Positions 32,721 to 44,956 of a stretch of DNA of 64,000 bases are shown here, piece by piece; within the stretch, counting starts at the first letter, position 1; each line of letters starts with the position of its first letter. This DNA comes from Metellina segmentata (lineage: Eukaryota; Arthropoda; Arachnida; Araneae; Tetragnathidae): the NCBI GenBank assembly GCA_947359465.1, contig OX375882.1, positions 55,984,509-56,048,508 on the forward strand. Direction: 5' to 3'. The notes below the pieces were generated by a model that made no database searches, was not told the DNA's origin, and saw nothing but the letters and a program-made list of their open reading frames with translations. Both the position numbers and the translations under genes were made by a program.

Positions 32721-33342
32721 TCGTGTTTTAACGGATATAGTCATATATTCGAGTTTTGAAACGTGTTTTTGCACCAGTTGCTGGCACTACAGGGCACTTT
32801 CCTACGCGAAGATAAACCACCAGGAGTGTTAACGAAATGTATTCTATATTCTTATGTGTATCCATGACAATTCACTCTTGTGTTGGTGAATTAGAGTAGA
32901 AACTCATTAACTCAAAAATATATACAGTATAGCTGTTTAAAGACTATTAGTTTCAGGGACAAAAATAAAAATTATAAGTACTGTGATAAACTGTTTAATT
33001 CTTTCTCGGTGTTGATATGTTTTGAATGAGTTCAGTACAGTACATAATCTGTTTTGATGAAGGGTTTTGTTTTATCTATTTCCCAATTGCATTTGTTTTC
33101 GTGTTATTTCTATTGCATCTTTGGATCATATATTTTTTCTCTGTAATTTTATATTTCTCTGTAAAGAAACAATTAAACAAAAAAAAATTGTTTTAAAGGA
33201 ATCAAATTATGAGTCTATTTCACATCAATATGAAAATAGACATTTAGAAACTCTTAAAAATTTTATTTACCAACCTTCTTCTCTAATTCGTATGTGCGAT
33301 ACATATTGAGTCTTCTAAGAAAAGGTATATTTTACAATATAT
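32721..33342. other. sequence without recognised features
   Basis: Short frames only; no shared repeat seen. Confidence 0.5.
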
Positions 33343-33412
33343 CCTAAGAACCGTCACCAATAGCCCATTGTGTTACTCCAGTACAACGTTAACTCATATA
33401 CCTACCTCTTAA
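33343..33412 (+). repeat. SINE-B tail fragment
   Basis: CCGTCACCAATAGCCCATTG, GTACAACGTTAACTC and ATACCTACCTC are the last 70 bp of the family. Confidence 0.75.
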
Positions 33413-33878
33413 TTGAGTATTCATGGACCATATCCATTATTTTTAGCAAGTATAAGTACAGTACAAAGTCCAAAATGTGGAATCTTACTGACCTTGGACA
33501 TTTAGGATTACTTGCATTTTTGTCAATAAAAAATATTTATCTAACCCACCCACCCGCGAATTTTGCGTTTGCAATAGTAAAATAGCAGATATATAAATAG
33601 GAATAATTTTTAAAAAAAGGAAAAAACTTTTTAATACAATGCAACAAACTTTAGTTGCAAATCTTCTAATTTTTTTGTGTGTGGTATTTACTCTGAACAT
33701 GTCCGTTATTTTGCGTTGTTTCACCAATTAGATCCAGGTTTAACGCCTTGTTCTTTACAAACTGTCGCAAAGATGTAAAAAAGTGAGAAAAGCAAATCAA
33801 AACCGCCAGTTAGCAAAACGTCCGGATTTTGTACAGTTCCAGATTTCGGAGTCCGGATTTGAGACTTTGTACTTATTT

Positions 33879-34155
33879 AAATTAACGTCTCACTGAAGTA
33901 ACTCAACGGTTATTGGCAACGGTCCGGGATCAAACCCGAAGCGAAAGACCCGAGGACACCACCCTGTAATTTTGAACAACGGTCAGATGATACACATGAG
34001 CTCGAACCCCTCTCTCCAAACTTAAACACCGAGGTCATTTGAGGCCACGACAAATTTAACGTGCACCAGCCTATAAGTACACCATGATCTTTGGTTGGAT
34101 TCAAACTCGCAGCCATCTTGTTACTCATTCGTTACTCTTACAAACGGCTACCGCT
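33879..34155 (-). repeat. SINE-B, nearly full length
   Basis: From the right: GTAACAAGATGGCTGCGAG and TTTGAATCCAACCAAAG (head, B box), core, then the AAGACCCGAGGACACCACCC block to GTCTCACTGAAG. The A box is damaged. Confidence 0.82.
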
Positions 34156-34804
34156 ACTTAATTTTAATATAATCATAATTGAATGCAATTACAGAAGCGA
34201 ACAAAATCTAAACTCACTGTCGTCTTACTACGACACAACAGAGTGTTTGATATTTAAAATTTTTGTCACTTAATTAAGTTTCATTATATTGAAAGTGAAC
34301 CATCTCCAACAATGTTTTCTAACACATCGAGCGAAATCTAATGAAAACCTGAACGATATTTTTTCGGTCTTATTCGTCATTAACGAGCTTAACTGTATTC
34401 AAAAATATAATTATTTAATTCTCTCTACATATTTAGTTCAAAGTGCTTTGATCTGAAATCCTATTCTCAGAAGAAAACCAATTATTTTAATCCCGAAACC
34501 AATTAAAAGATATCTTTTGTGAGACAATCTTCTTTCATTGGCAGCTGGTTTTCAGTACGCTGATTTTTTTTTGTCGTTGTTGTTGTTTCTGTACGGGGAG
34601 CTAGAATTTGCAGCTGCAACTAGCTCTTTCAAACAATCAAAGAAATCGAGACAATGAAACGCGTTTCTCGAACTAACTGATTTGTTACCACCACATGTGA
34701 ACGAGTCTTTTACCTGTTGTGCTCAACAATCATTTGACATGCTTGAAGTAGAATCTTTCGGACCTTCAAAGTGTCAATCAAACTATTCCTCGAGGGTAGG
34801 TAGT
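34156..34804. other. sequence without recognised features
   Basis: AT-rich with a (GTT)n tract near 34573-34590. No gene or element recognised. Confidence 0.5.
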
Positions 34805-35283
34805 TAAATAAAATCACACTAATAATAACGGGTTATTGGAGACTGTCCTGGTAATTTGGTAATTTTTAGTTAACGTCGTACTAGAGCAACACAACGGGCT
34901 ATTGACGACGGTACGGGATCCGTCCCTAAAGGGAAAGATCCGAGGACAACACCTCGTAATTTTGAACAACGGTCAGATGACGAAGCAACACCTGAGCTGG
35001 CACCCCACTCTCCAAACTTCCACGCCAACCCAATGTGAGGACTTTCGGGCACGACAGATTTAAGGTGCACCAGCCACCTCTACACCATACGCTTACAAAC
35101 ATCCATGCCCGGACCCGGATTCGAACCAGGAACCTTCCTATCTAGAGGCTGACATCTTAACCACTATACCGGTTGGTCGGCTGTCCTGGATCAATCTCGA
35201 AAGGAAAGATCCGGGAAAAACGACTCGTAATTTTGAACAACGGTCAGATGACGAGGTCAACACCAGAACTGGCTCCATACAGA
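34805..35283 (-). repeat. SINE-B fragment split by full-length SINE-A
   Basis: 34805-34851 and 35190-35283 are consecutive parts of one minus-strand SINE-B (GGGTTATTGGAGACTGTCC, then ATCAATCTCGAAAGGAAAG). Confidence 0.82.
34852..35180 (-). repeat. full-length SINE-A with target-site duplication
   Basis: 329 bp, reading leftward from CCGACCAACCGGTATAGTGG through the perfect B box GGTTCGAATCC to the ATTACC tail. CTGTCCTGG occurs at 34843-34851 and 35181-35189. With the copies at 46329 and 60160 it defines the complete element. Polymerase III signals are intact, so it is a plausible source copy. Confidence 0.93.
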
Positions 35284-35329
35284 TGGGTTGAAAAAAATCT
35301 TATTGACTATTCGAATTGGTTGGTAGATA

Positions 35330-35598
35330 TTTAAATTAAAGTCTCTCTGGTGCAACACATTATGTATTTATCGACGGTCCAGGATCAACCATGAAATGAA
35401 AAGATCTAAGCCAACCCTACGTAACTGTGAATTAAGGTCAGATGATGAGGCCACAACTCAAGTGGCACAACTCTGCAAACATCCACACCATGGCAACGCG
35501 ATGACATTTGAGGTCACGGCAGATTTAACGTCAACCAGCCCCCTTTCTCACAACGGTCTTTGATTGGATTACTCTTCCAACCGTCCTACCGCAGATCC
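35330..35598 (-). repeat. SINE-B, head-truncated
   Basis: GTCTCTCTGGTGCAACAC, CACGGCAGATTTAACGTC and CAACGGTCTTTGATTGGATT in order. Part of the head (the B box) is deleted between GATTGGATT and ACTCTTCCAACCG. Confidence 0.78.
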
Positions 35599-35635
35599 CC
35601 ATTTCTCAAGGGAAACTTATTTTGTACACAATCTA

Positions 35636-36264
35636 TCTATATATATAATTCTCTTACGTGGCACGCAAAAAAGGCGTTATTTGTTTTCGCGTTTTGGCAA
35701 CATTGTACGATATTTTGTTTATCCCAAAGCCTCGCGCTTCAATTGAAATTATAGCGTTATCGGATGAAATTTTATTGAAAAACAATGAATTTTAGTCGAG
35801 CTGTTGCAGTAAATAATAGAAATCAAAGAAAACGGAGGATCTTTTCAGGGACATTTATAAAAATGTCCTTTTCAGGGTCAACAATTATAGTTCAACAAGA
35901 CGCTTGCACTACAACTTTCGACTACAAACTCAATGTAAACGCGTCGGTGGCTCGAGTGCAGGGGGAAATGTACATACAAACAACATGCTGGGTATTCAAT
36001 TTCTAAATCAGCGCTCACATTTCGAGTCAAAATTTGCTCAAAGTTTTCATTTGAATTCTGATTTTAGAGGTACTGTATATGTCTTTTCTGAAAAACAGCA
36101 AAAAATTTAGATTTGAAAAATATTTTTTTGGAATATCATATTTTGTAAACAATTCCTTCTGCTAGGACACATGTCTTCATTGATGCGAGCGAAGCGAGCT
36201 TAGATTCGCGCAGCGATCCAATGGGGGTTGGCGAGCGTTAGCGAGTAGGGGGCGGGCCCCCTAG
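35636..36264 (+). mobile_element. short non-autonomous Helitron H7
   Basis: A|TCTATATATATAATTCTC at the left and GGCGGGCCCCCTAG|T at the right. The last 100 bp hold stacked GC-rich hairpins, including GCGAGCGAAGCGAGC. The two sibling copies are H8 and H9. The common 630-650-bp length and shared ends mark them as a MITE-like Helitron family. A stretch that reads IIVQQDACTTTF occurs in H7 and H9, but the frames around it are not conserved, so I do not call a gene. Confidence 0.85.
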
Positions 36265-36461
36265 TACTTCTATATTTTTCATTTACGAGGACATTTAAGG
36301 ATTGTACGATTACGTTAAAGCTGGATATAATAACATGCTACATTTTAGGATTTCTCTAATCCTTTGGGAAGTGCGAGCGCGATTGGAACAGTAACGGATT
36401 AATCACAATAGTTAATTCAATGCAACATCACGCATCAAATTAAATTCGTTATTTACTTTAG

Positions 36462-36638
36462 CACGTAGGCGTGAGGATAGTGTGGTGCCTGCTCAAATGT
36501 GACCTCGTCATCTGACCGTGGTTCAAAATTACATGGCGTTTTCCTCGTATCTCTCCCTTTTAGTTTGATCCCGGACCTTCGCCACTAGACTGTTGAGTTG
36601 CTCCAGTGCGACCTTAATTAAATACCTACCTTCCTACT
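36462..36638 (+). repeat. 5'-truncated SINE-B
   Basis: GGCGTGAGGATAGTGTGG, TGACCTCGTCATCTGACCG and the TGCGACCTTAATTAAATAC tail with CTACCTTCCTAC. Confidence 0.82.
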
Positions 36639-36894
36639 TATTTACTTTTGTTATATTTTTTATGTAATATGTGATAAATGTAAATAACATATGATAAATC
36701 ACTCATATATTTTAGCCTCCCATAAGTCATAGTGAATCTTTATAGTCCGGGACTTAACAAATATTTGCATCCCTGGCTTACAACAATTATATTAAACTGC
36801 AAAGGTTACTGAAACGCAATCAATACATTTTAAGGTTTCCTCAATATCTATCATATGAGACCATTTGGAAAGCAGAAGTGAAAAGGCTTCCCAC

Positions 36895-37568
36895 TAGGGA
36901 TACGACATCGATGTCGGTGTTTTCAAAACATCGATGTTTTTAAATAACATCGATGTATTTAACATCAATGAATTGGGGTCGATGTTTTTGTAATATCGAT
37001 GTTTATACTTGTCGATGTTTTTACGTTGTCGATGTTTTAATTTTAAATAAAAGAAGTACCGTTATAAAAATTTAAAAAAGAACCAAATAGCATAACTTTT
37101 GTAATTAGCGAATTGAACATACTTTTAGACCAAAGTGACCAAGTATGAAGGATCTGAAAAGTAGGGATACGACATCGATATCGATGTTTTCTAAACATTG
37201 ATGTTTTAGAAAAAAACATCGATGTATTGGAGTCGATGTCGCATCACTAGTTGCTAAACCAGTTTTAAAAATGAGGAAAAAAGTTTAAATACACTGAATT
37301 TTAAAAACATCGATGGTTTTGGGACGATGTATTATCAAGATCGATGTTTTAATTTTGAACATCTAAGTTTCAAAACATCGATGTTTTGCTGTCGATGTCG
37401 CATCAATAATTACTAAACCAGTTTTAAGAAATGGGGGAAAAAGTTTAAATACACTGAATTTTAAAAACATCGATGTTTAAAAACATCGATGTTTTTGGGT
37501 CGATATATTATCAACATCGATGTTTTAATTTTGAACATCGATGTTTTGCTATCGATGTCGCATCCCTA
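36895..37568. mobile_element. hAT-type MITE packed with ATCGAT palindromes
   Basis: Ends TAGGGATACGACATCGATG and, inverted, TAGGGATGCGACATCGATAG; flanks CTTCCCAC (36887-36894) and CTTCCCAT (37569-37576) form an 8-bp target duplication with one difference. Inside are more than a dozen AACATCGATGTTTT-like palindromes, an internal copy of the left and right ends near 37163-37248, and a direct repeat with period about 158 bp (GTCGATGTCGCATC at 37233 and 37391). No coding frame. Confidence 0.85.
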
Positions 37569-37576
37569 CTTCCCAT

Positions 37577-38082
37577 CCCATCTTGTTTGTTTACACTGTT
37601 AATCTTACTTAAACGAAATGACAGTAAAAACGAAAACATATTTTCATATCAAAATAACGAGACCTTGTTTTAGCATCAAAGCGTCCAGATTTCGCTTCTT
37701 GTATAAGAACGGCAAGAAAACAAACATTTCACATTTAATTTAATGTTTTAAGCAGTTGGTGTTATTCCAAAACTGCAATGCTGAAACTTTTTCAAGCGTA
37801 TAATTTTTACGAAATTTCTCTCCCTCTAGAATGAAGAAATTTTAGGGGATGCAAATTTTTGCAATACTTAAAAATATAAAATATGTAGAATTTCTTTTAA
37901 GGCAAACTATGTCCTCCTTGTTGCTGTTAGAAAATAATGTAAATATTTCCCAACTGAAACTTACTGAAGCAAACTATTATGAAAATAAAGTCTGAATTTA
38001 ATGCAACGTAAGATTTAATTTCCAAGAGAATGTATGACATTTTTTCTGTTTAGATTTTGTGCTCTTTTGTTAAATTGCGTCG
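37577..38082. other. AT-rich sequence, nothing recognised
   Basis: No element or frame recognised. Confidence 0.5.
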
Positions 38083-38172
38083 TGTCTTCGGATGATTCCC
38101 TTGGGGATGATTCCGGATAATCACAAATAACGCGTTGCTCTACTCTAGTACGACCCTAATTGATTACCATTT
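38083..38172 (+). repeat. SINE tail fragment
   Basis: GATTCCCTTGGGGATGATTC, CGGATAATCACAAATAACGC and CTCTAGTACGACCCTAATTG are a diverged SINE 3' end. Confidence 0.65.
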
Positions 38173-38468
38173 CCTTTTACATAGAATGTTCTCTCTCATT
38201 ATTAACATAAGACAAGTAAAAAACGTTTAATTTAGAATGCGATAAAGGATGAATATCGAAATTAACAAATAAACTTAGACATTACATATATCAGGCCTCG
38301 AAAAAAAATTTTAATACAGGTACATTTTGTGCGCCTAAGTTGTTAAATTAGGTGCACAGATTATATTTTAGGTGCATATTTAAAAAAACGTAATGTATCG
38401 AGCATTAACTTAATATAAACTACTTTATTAGCTGGGTATGTTTAGATAGGTTAGTAGTAGATAGTAAA

Positions 38469-39115
38469 CTAGGGGGCCCGCCCCCTGCTCGCTAAAGCTC
38501 GCCAACCCCCGGAGGATTGCTTCGCAATCCTCATTGGTTCGCTGCGCGAACCTATGCTCGCTTCGCTCGCATCAATGAAGACATGTGTCCTAGCAGAAGG
38601 GATTACTTACAAAATATAATATTCCAAAATAATTGTTTTACCTAAATTTGCTGTACTATAGAAAATATATATACAGTACCTCTGAAATTAGAAATCAAAT
38701 AAAAACTTGTGAGCAAATTTTGACTCGAAATGTGAGCGCTGCTTTGGAAATTGAATACCCATCATGTTGCTTGTGTGTGTACATTTCGCCAGCACTCGAA
38801 CCACCCACACTTTTTCATTGAGTTTGTTGCCGAAAGTTGTAACGCAAGCTTCTTGTTGAACTATAATTGTTGGCCCTGAAAAGGACCGTTTTTTAAATCG
38901 CCCTGAAAAGATCCTCCGCTTTCTTTAATTTCTATTATAAACTGCAACAGCTCAACTAAAATTCATTTTTTTTACAACAAAATTTCATCCGATAACGCTA
39001 TAAATTCAATTGATGCGCGAGGCTTTGTGGAAACAAACAATCGTACAATGTTGCCAAATCGCGTTAACAAATAAAGTCTTTTTTGCGTGCCACGTAAGAG
39101 AATTATATATATAGA
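38469..39115 (-). mobile_element. short non-autonomous Helitron H8
   Basis: 647 bp on the minus strand: A|TCTATATATATAATTCTC at 39115 to CCCCCTAG|T at 38469. The 3' region carries paired hairpins GGATTGCTTCGCAATCC, GGTTCGCTGCGCGAACC and GCTCGCTTCGCTCGC. Same family as H7 and H9. Confidence 0.87.
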
Positions 39116-39242
39116 TAACAATTTATCTGCGAAAATATTACTTACAAATATTCAGTCATCATCAGACATTGGTGGCCAAAAAACACGTAAAAAATAAACG
39201 AGTACACAATATTTTAAACAGTTGAAATCTGAGTTTAAAGAT

Positions 39243-39505
39243 AATGGTAATGGTAATTTTAGTTAACGTCGTACTGGATCAACACAACGTGCTATTGACG
39301 ACGGTCCGGGATCAGTCCCTTCAGGGAAAGATCCGAGAACAACACCTCGTAATTTTGAACCACGGTCAGATGACGAAGCAACACCTGAGCTGGCACCCCA
39401 CACGCCAAACTTCCACACCCATCCAACGTGAGGACTTTTGGCCACGACAGATTTAAGGTACACCAGCCGCCTCTACACCATACGCTTATAAACATCCATG
39501 CCACG
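39243..39505 (-). repeat. SINE-A lacking the tRNA head
   Basis: Tail (GGTAATGGTAATTTTAG) and body to AAACATCCATGCC are intact, then it stops just before the B box. It lies between H8 and H9. No clear target duplication. Confidence 0.88.
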
Positions 39506-39584
39506 ACTGTCCATTCACACAGGCAAATCACATAAAAAAAACAACGAAGGAAAATAAGCCCATCTGGTTTAAAAATATCATGAA

Positions 39585-40232
39585 CTAGGGGGTCCGCCCC
39601 CTGCTCGCTGACGCTCGCCAACCCCCGGAGGATTGCTTCGCAATCCTCATTGGTTCGCTGAGCGAACCTATGCTCGCTTCGCTCGCATCAATGAAGACAC
39701 GTTTCCTAGCAGAAGGGATTGATTACAAAATATGATATTCCAAAAAAATATTTTTCAAATCTAAATTTGTTGTATTACATAAAAGATATATACAGTACCT
39801 CTGGAATCAGAATTCAAATGAAAACTTTGAGCAAAATTTTACTCGCAATGTGAGCGCTGCTTTGGAAATTGAATACCCAGCATGTTGTTTGTGTGTACAT
39901 TTCCCCAGTACTCGAGCCACCCATACACTTTTTGACTGAGTTTGTTGTCGAAAGTTGTAGTGCACGCGTCTTGTTGAACTATAATTGTCGGCCTTGAAAA
40001 GGACCGTTTTTTAAAATGGCCCTGAAAAGATCCTCCGCTTTCTTTGATTTCTTTTAACTGCAACAGCTCGACTAAAATTGATTAATTTTTCAATAAAATT
40101 TCATCCGATTGCGCTATAAATTCAATTGAGGCGCGAAACTTTTTGGTAAACAAACAATCGTACAATGTTGCCAAAATGCGATAACAAATAACGTCTTTTT
40201 TGCGTGCCACGTAAGAGAATTACATATATAGA
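39585..40232 (-). mobile_element. short non-autonomous Helitron H9
   Basis: 648 bp: A|TCTATATATGTAATTCTC at 40232 to CCCCCTAG|T at 39585, with the same hairpin-rich 3' end as H8 (GGATTGCTTCGCAATCC, GCTCGCTTCGCTCGC). Same orientation as H8, 470 bp away. Confidence 0.87.
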
Positions 40233-41345
40233 TAAGTTTTTTTTACATTAGAAGAATTTCATTGCCTTAGATTTCAAAAGAAAATGGTTTATCGTATGGA
40301 AAGGAGAAACACCATTTTCATAATACCTCCAAACATACGCAGTTTTAATTGTTTGTTTTAAATTTTAAGTCACGTAAAGTTTAATTTGTGACTTTATTAA
40401 AAGTATTTTCCAAGTTAAACGCTTATACAAGACTTTCTGATGTGTTTCGCTTCGAATATGAGAGTCCTTTGAACAATGAAGCGGAAAAGTGGGCGTTTAT
40501 AAAAACTAAAAGTACATTAAAACTTTCTATTTCAAAAATTATCCACATTTAATTAAACTTTTGGCAAGGAAAGAATTTCTCAACATCCTCAAGAATTCAT
40601 TTAGAAGCCCGATTTATAAAAAACTCTTATAACTTCATAAAGTACATGAAGAGTGTATAAATTTCGTAGTCTTCCCGTCAAAAGTGGAACCAAAACAAAG
40701 TTTTCAATATGAGTCCACTTCTACGACTCTGTAAAGTTTACATATAATACAAACAGAAGATTTATCAAAAAGGACTATTCTACAACAAACTCATTTATTG
40801 CGACAAAATGACATCTTCTGTTCAAGTTGAAATAAAAATATTTCGTATTCATTTCGAAGGGAACACGAGGTAAACACAACATCATTCTCCAAACTGACTT
40901 AGTAATAAGCAAAGAAATTGCATAAATGATAAAAAATTAAACATTACTATACTTTTAAAAAGTCTTAAAGCTAAAGAAAGAAGCAAGAAACAATAAAATT
41001 GCAGAAATGATACAAATTCAAAATGTCTTAAAGCTAAATATAAAAGCAAGAAAGTTATGATTTTAAAATGTCTTAACGCTGAACCAGATTAAACAGTAAT
41101 AACTTATGCTTTTGAAAAAATACAACCGAAAAAATGAATGCACCGGACCGTAAGGCAAATCAAAAAGAACGAGAAATTCTCCCAATTTACTATCCGTTAA
41201 GAATTCAGAAGAAAAAAAATAAAAGATCCAATGCAATCAAAGCAGAATCAGAAATCTCACTCTTCTAACTACAGTCCATCCATGACGTCCTTGGAAACTT
41301 GGCACGCATCCAAAAGAAGAAACTCTAGTTTTCACACTGCTGCCA
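40233..41345. other. AT-rich sequence, minor local repeats
   Basis: A motif AAAATGTCTTAAAGCTAAA with AAGCAAGAAA recurs loosely three times at 40955-41090. Otherwise nothing recognised. Confidence 0.5.
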
Positions 41346-41552
41346 TTCTTTGGAAACCAAATAACATAAAATTCCAATAAATAAATTTTTAAACGTTCTG
41401 GATTAAATTTTAAAATTCATGCTTCGAGGTCAATTCAATCAGTTTTAGGACTACATGTGTGCCAAATTTCATGACTGTGAGTTGTATAGATTCGTCTGGA
41501 CACCTCAGATCCACAGAGACACTTCCTATTATAATAGCAGAGAAGATAGCAA
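41346..41552 (-). mobile_element. Helitron 5'-end fragment
   Basis: On the minus strand TCTCTGCTATTATAATAGG, then GTGTCTCTGTG...GTCCAGACGAAT, parallels the 5' end of H3 (TCTCTACTATTATAAAATG...GTGTCCTGACGAATAT). Only about 200 bp remain. Confidence 0.65.
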
Positions 41553-42122
41553 TGTATCCATTTTTTCTCACACTTCCTTTAAACCCTATCAATTGAATAT
41601 TTTAGTGTCTGAACTAATTGTAAATAGTTTCCCAGGCTTCCTTCTTATACCATCCACTTCCTTTACATTTCTACAACCTCTTTCGGTTTTTTTTTTATGA
41701 AAACAATAAAATTTCTAGTAGTTTCCACATGTTATTTTCCTCTATTTACACTCTGTTGCTTTCAGAGCTGCCTATCTAAAGGACTGTTCGTATTTTTTGT
41801 TTTTATTTTTGTTTTGACATACATTTTGATTTTGGTTTATATTTTTCTGGTGGTCAATACATCTTACCACCCTCTTTAACTTTTAAACTCAAGCCATCTT
41901 ACTAACATTAACTTCACCCTCTTCCTTTCAAATCGCCTGAGTAAGATCATATTACTTCTTCGTTAAAAAACCACCGACTTCTACACTTTCTTTATAGATT
42001 CCTTTGCCAATAATATTTCTCTTAGTTCTTACCCCCAAGCGAGTTCATTGCAAACAACTCATTCTTTCACGAATCCCTTAGAATAAGGAGCTCTCACTGC
42101 CGTCCGACTTTACATAAGTATA

Positions 42123-42270
42123 ATGCATCGTTACAGTAATTCTGAGAAAGCGTATATGCAATTAGCATATGGGGCAGCGAATGGAAACGAGCAAGCATCC
42201 GTGCGATTGTACCGTGAATGGTCCCCAAATAGAAATTTTATCAATGCTGCATATGTCCGCGAGAGAGCTG
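42123..42270 (+). pseudogene. fragment with DUF4817-like helix-turn-helix
   Basis: From the ATG at 42123: YSNSEKAYMQLAYGAANGNE then ASVRLYREWSPNR. A conserved acidic/aromatic helix, then AA.RLYRER.P.R, is the pattern of the DUF4817 DNA-binding module seen in arthropod mobile-element proteins. After about 45 residues the match ends and the frame continues antisense to a LINE relic. The expected RERFP is REWSP here. Fragment only. Confidence 0.55.
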
Positions 42271-42299
42271 GTAGGGTTTTGAATAAGTTGTTGTGGTTT

Positions 42300-42660
42300 C
42301 TAATTCTCCAGTATCTGACGAAGTCAGACAAGGTCCATAAGTCAATTGACTCCCAGAAAATCAAGCATAATAAGGGGGTCAGAGTATATATCCTCTCTAG
42401 AGAGGCCCATGCCGTCCAAGATGTGCTCAGCAGTGGCCGGCAGGACGAGACACTTGGTACATTTGGCGAAAATCTTTTCACCCTCATTGAACGAAAGGCT
42501 GTTGAGATGACCACTGTCAAGACGATAGAGTGCAGACTTGGACACTTTTCCAGATAAGTGAATGCAGAAGAAGGGGCTGTTGAAAGTCCGCAGCCTTCCT
42601 CAGAGATCTTGTCTGCCATTTCGTTGCCGTGAATGTCTACATGGGAGTCTAAGTTCGCCT
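42300..42660 (-). pseudogene. LINE ORF2 C-terminal fragment
   Basis: From 42650 down: SHVDIHGNEMADKISEEGCG is the end of an RNase H domain (HGNE.AD). After a frame shift, DSGHLNSLSFNEGEKIFAKC then TKC...ATAEHILDGMGLSRED and DPLIMLDFLGVN form the Cys/His-bearing C-terminal tail common in arthropod jockey-like elements. A stop follows directly, and further damaged tail residues are readable to about 42310. Confidence 0.72.
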
Positions 42661-42756
42661 ATGTATGGTTCGAAGTTGCGAGGCATGAATGCGTGCTGGT
42701 GGAAGGAGGTTTGAACACCTCCTCTAAACTTGTAAACGTGTGTCTAACAAGCATAT

Positions 42757-42870
42757 TGTTATAACCAGGGTGTCAAGATTTAAATCATTTAATTTAAATC
42801 AACGATTAAAATCATGATTTTAATCAAATTATTTTTTATAAATCACTCATTTAAATCAACTAATCGCACA
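42757..42870. mobile_element. end fragment of a hAT-type MITE
   Basis: CAGGGTGTCAAGATTTAAATC followed by alternating ATTTAAATCA and ATCATGATTTTAATC palindromes is a familiar hAT-MITE style end. I found no opposite end, so it is truncated. Confidence 0.5.
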
Positions 42871-44950
42871 TTTTTATAACTAAGTAAATGCACCACAGAA
42901 AAATCACAGAAGTGGTCAAATGCTTTCATTTTTCTGCACTCATGGTGATTTCAGCACTAATAGCTACACCCAGCTCATAGGGAACTGGGTCAATTACTGC
43001 ATATTATAAAAGATTGCAACAGTCAGTTGTAACATATTAGAATATACTATATACTGTAAACAGTAATGTATCCACACATGACATAATAAATCTCAAAGCC
43101 AGGAAGAGTAATGTATAAACTTTTATTATTAACAGCACTCATAATATAAACACTTAAAAAGGAAGTATGTAACAGTTTGATTCAAAATTATAAACTAAAG
43201 GGGTGACTGATTTCATTAGCTAAAAAAAAGCACACTAGTAGTGGGAATTAAAGTTTTTTGATGCATTTGTCAGCTAATTCTTGTGGTGTGCAATAGAGAT
43301 TAAAGAGTAGAAATATACATTTTCTTTATGTTTCTACAGTCCTGTACCGAACAAAAGCACCTCCAAAACATTGACAGCTGGCAACTTGTGTGAGAATCCT
43401 CCAAAAGGGTGCCGCGAAGAACCAACGGGTTGTTTTGGGGAGGAGGGAGTTAACCAGATGGGGGGCCTTGGGAGGACGCTTTGCCCGAACAATAGTCTCT
43501 ATCTGTTTAGTAATTCTTAAGTTCAAATTATTTAGTCTTTTCAATACTTTTCAGTAAGCTATAACTTTCCTGTAAATGAACCTAATAATTCTGTTCAATT
43601 GGTCTCTTTTTTATCAATCAATGAATCCTTCAAAACACTACAAAATGGAAGGCATATGCATCCGTGTACGTTTGAAGGAGGTACGGGGGAAAAGACAGCA
43701 ATGTTCCAATGTAAAATTGGTTATCACTGACAGATAAAAATTAACTGTCGGGAGTTGCTCCAAAAAAAACGTTTTTCTATAAAATACACAACTAAGCAAT
43801 GTCTCAAAGATAGCAAAAAATGCCTCAATGTAACCGATAAACTGAAAAAGTGCAATTTGCTGTAAAATAATCTGAAATTTTCACAAAAATGCTCTCACAA
43901 AGGCCTTAAAAACAAAATAGTTTTAATAAAACGCATTGCTGTTATTCTGTTGCATAACATTTCCATTTTGCCAACAAAATAAAGATTTTTTTCCAAGTTA
44001 TCAAGATCCTAGTTCTAGTAATATTTCTCATTACATTGACAAAAATAGTCAATTCTGATCATGGCATCTTTTGAAAATAAAGAATTAATTTTTTCCTTGT
44101 AATAGACTAAAGAATACTACGTTTTCACCGCGCGCGCGTGAAATAGATTTTCGAAAGGTATATTTTCAACATATACAATCACTTGAAGAATAAAATTACC
44201 AGTTAATTGTAGCAAATATGAAAATATATAATTATATACATATTATACGCATGCTTCAATGATCTTAGCCATAAATGAAATATTAGCTTTATGTTATAGG
44301 CTACCCAGAAGAGTAACATTCTAATCTTCAAGTTCTTGAAGTCTTTCTATAATAGAAAAGTATAAATGTCTCATTTTCGTTTCCACACTCAGTCAAACTT
44401 TGTATTATCTGCGAAATTTTATTGAAAGAAGTAATGGCCCCATTTAAGCATACATAGCCGTAACAAATAGTGTTTCTCTAAGCTGTTACTTTTAAGGCTG
44501 GGGAAATCAATAGCCAACCATGTTCCTATGTAAAGCTCTTACGGTAACCCTGCATTTTTTATTGCACGCCATAAAAGTACGTTTCCTGACCATTCTCGGG
44601 ACATTGGAGCCCTGGGCGCTGAAACGCCCGTTTCAAAATTTATTCACTTCCTACGACTCGGTCGCCCATGAAAACAATTTCAGCCAGTTCTCGACGTGGG
44701 CTTTTAGCGTTTCGTTACACTTTCTTGGAGAGATTTCTGAGGTGTTGCAATGACCATCTTATTGAGAAAACTCTTCAAGGGGTTTGTATGTTTGATGGCG
44801 AAAGTGGCATTGTGTGTAGAATCGTAAATATTTGTGTGTGTTACGGAAACTCGCGCAATTGTGTTGTGGAAGAAGTAACTTTCAAAGTTTTATCTCTAAC
44901 CTTCCTGGGAGTTGTCTTGACTAGGTAGTATCTCGTTATTAGCAAAACTG
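42871..44950. other. sequence without recognised genes
   Basis: Mostly AT-rich. 43360-43500 is locally GC-rich (GGGGGGCCTTGGGAGGACGC) and has an open minus-strand frame of 72 codons that I cannot assign. 44520-44930 has overlapping short frames without family resemblance. A CGCGCGCG run lies at 44131-44138. Confidence 0.45.
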
Positions 44951-44956
44951 ACCATG

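Noticed and set aside
34570..34592. GTT repeat as the tail of a minus-strand SINE-C
   Set aside because: No SINE-C body lies next to it; a simple microsatellite is enough.
35785..36006. Coding frame shared by short Helitrons (IIVQQDACTTTF)
   Set aside because: The surrounding frame is not kept between H7 and H9, as expected of non-coding copies.
43326..43544. 72-codon minus-strand frame in a GC-richer patch
   Set aside because: No domain recognised and no supporting splice or promoter signal; kept only as a note.
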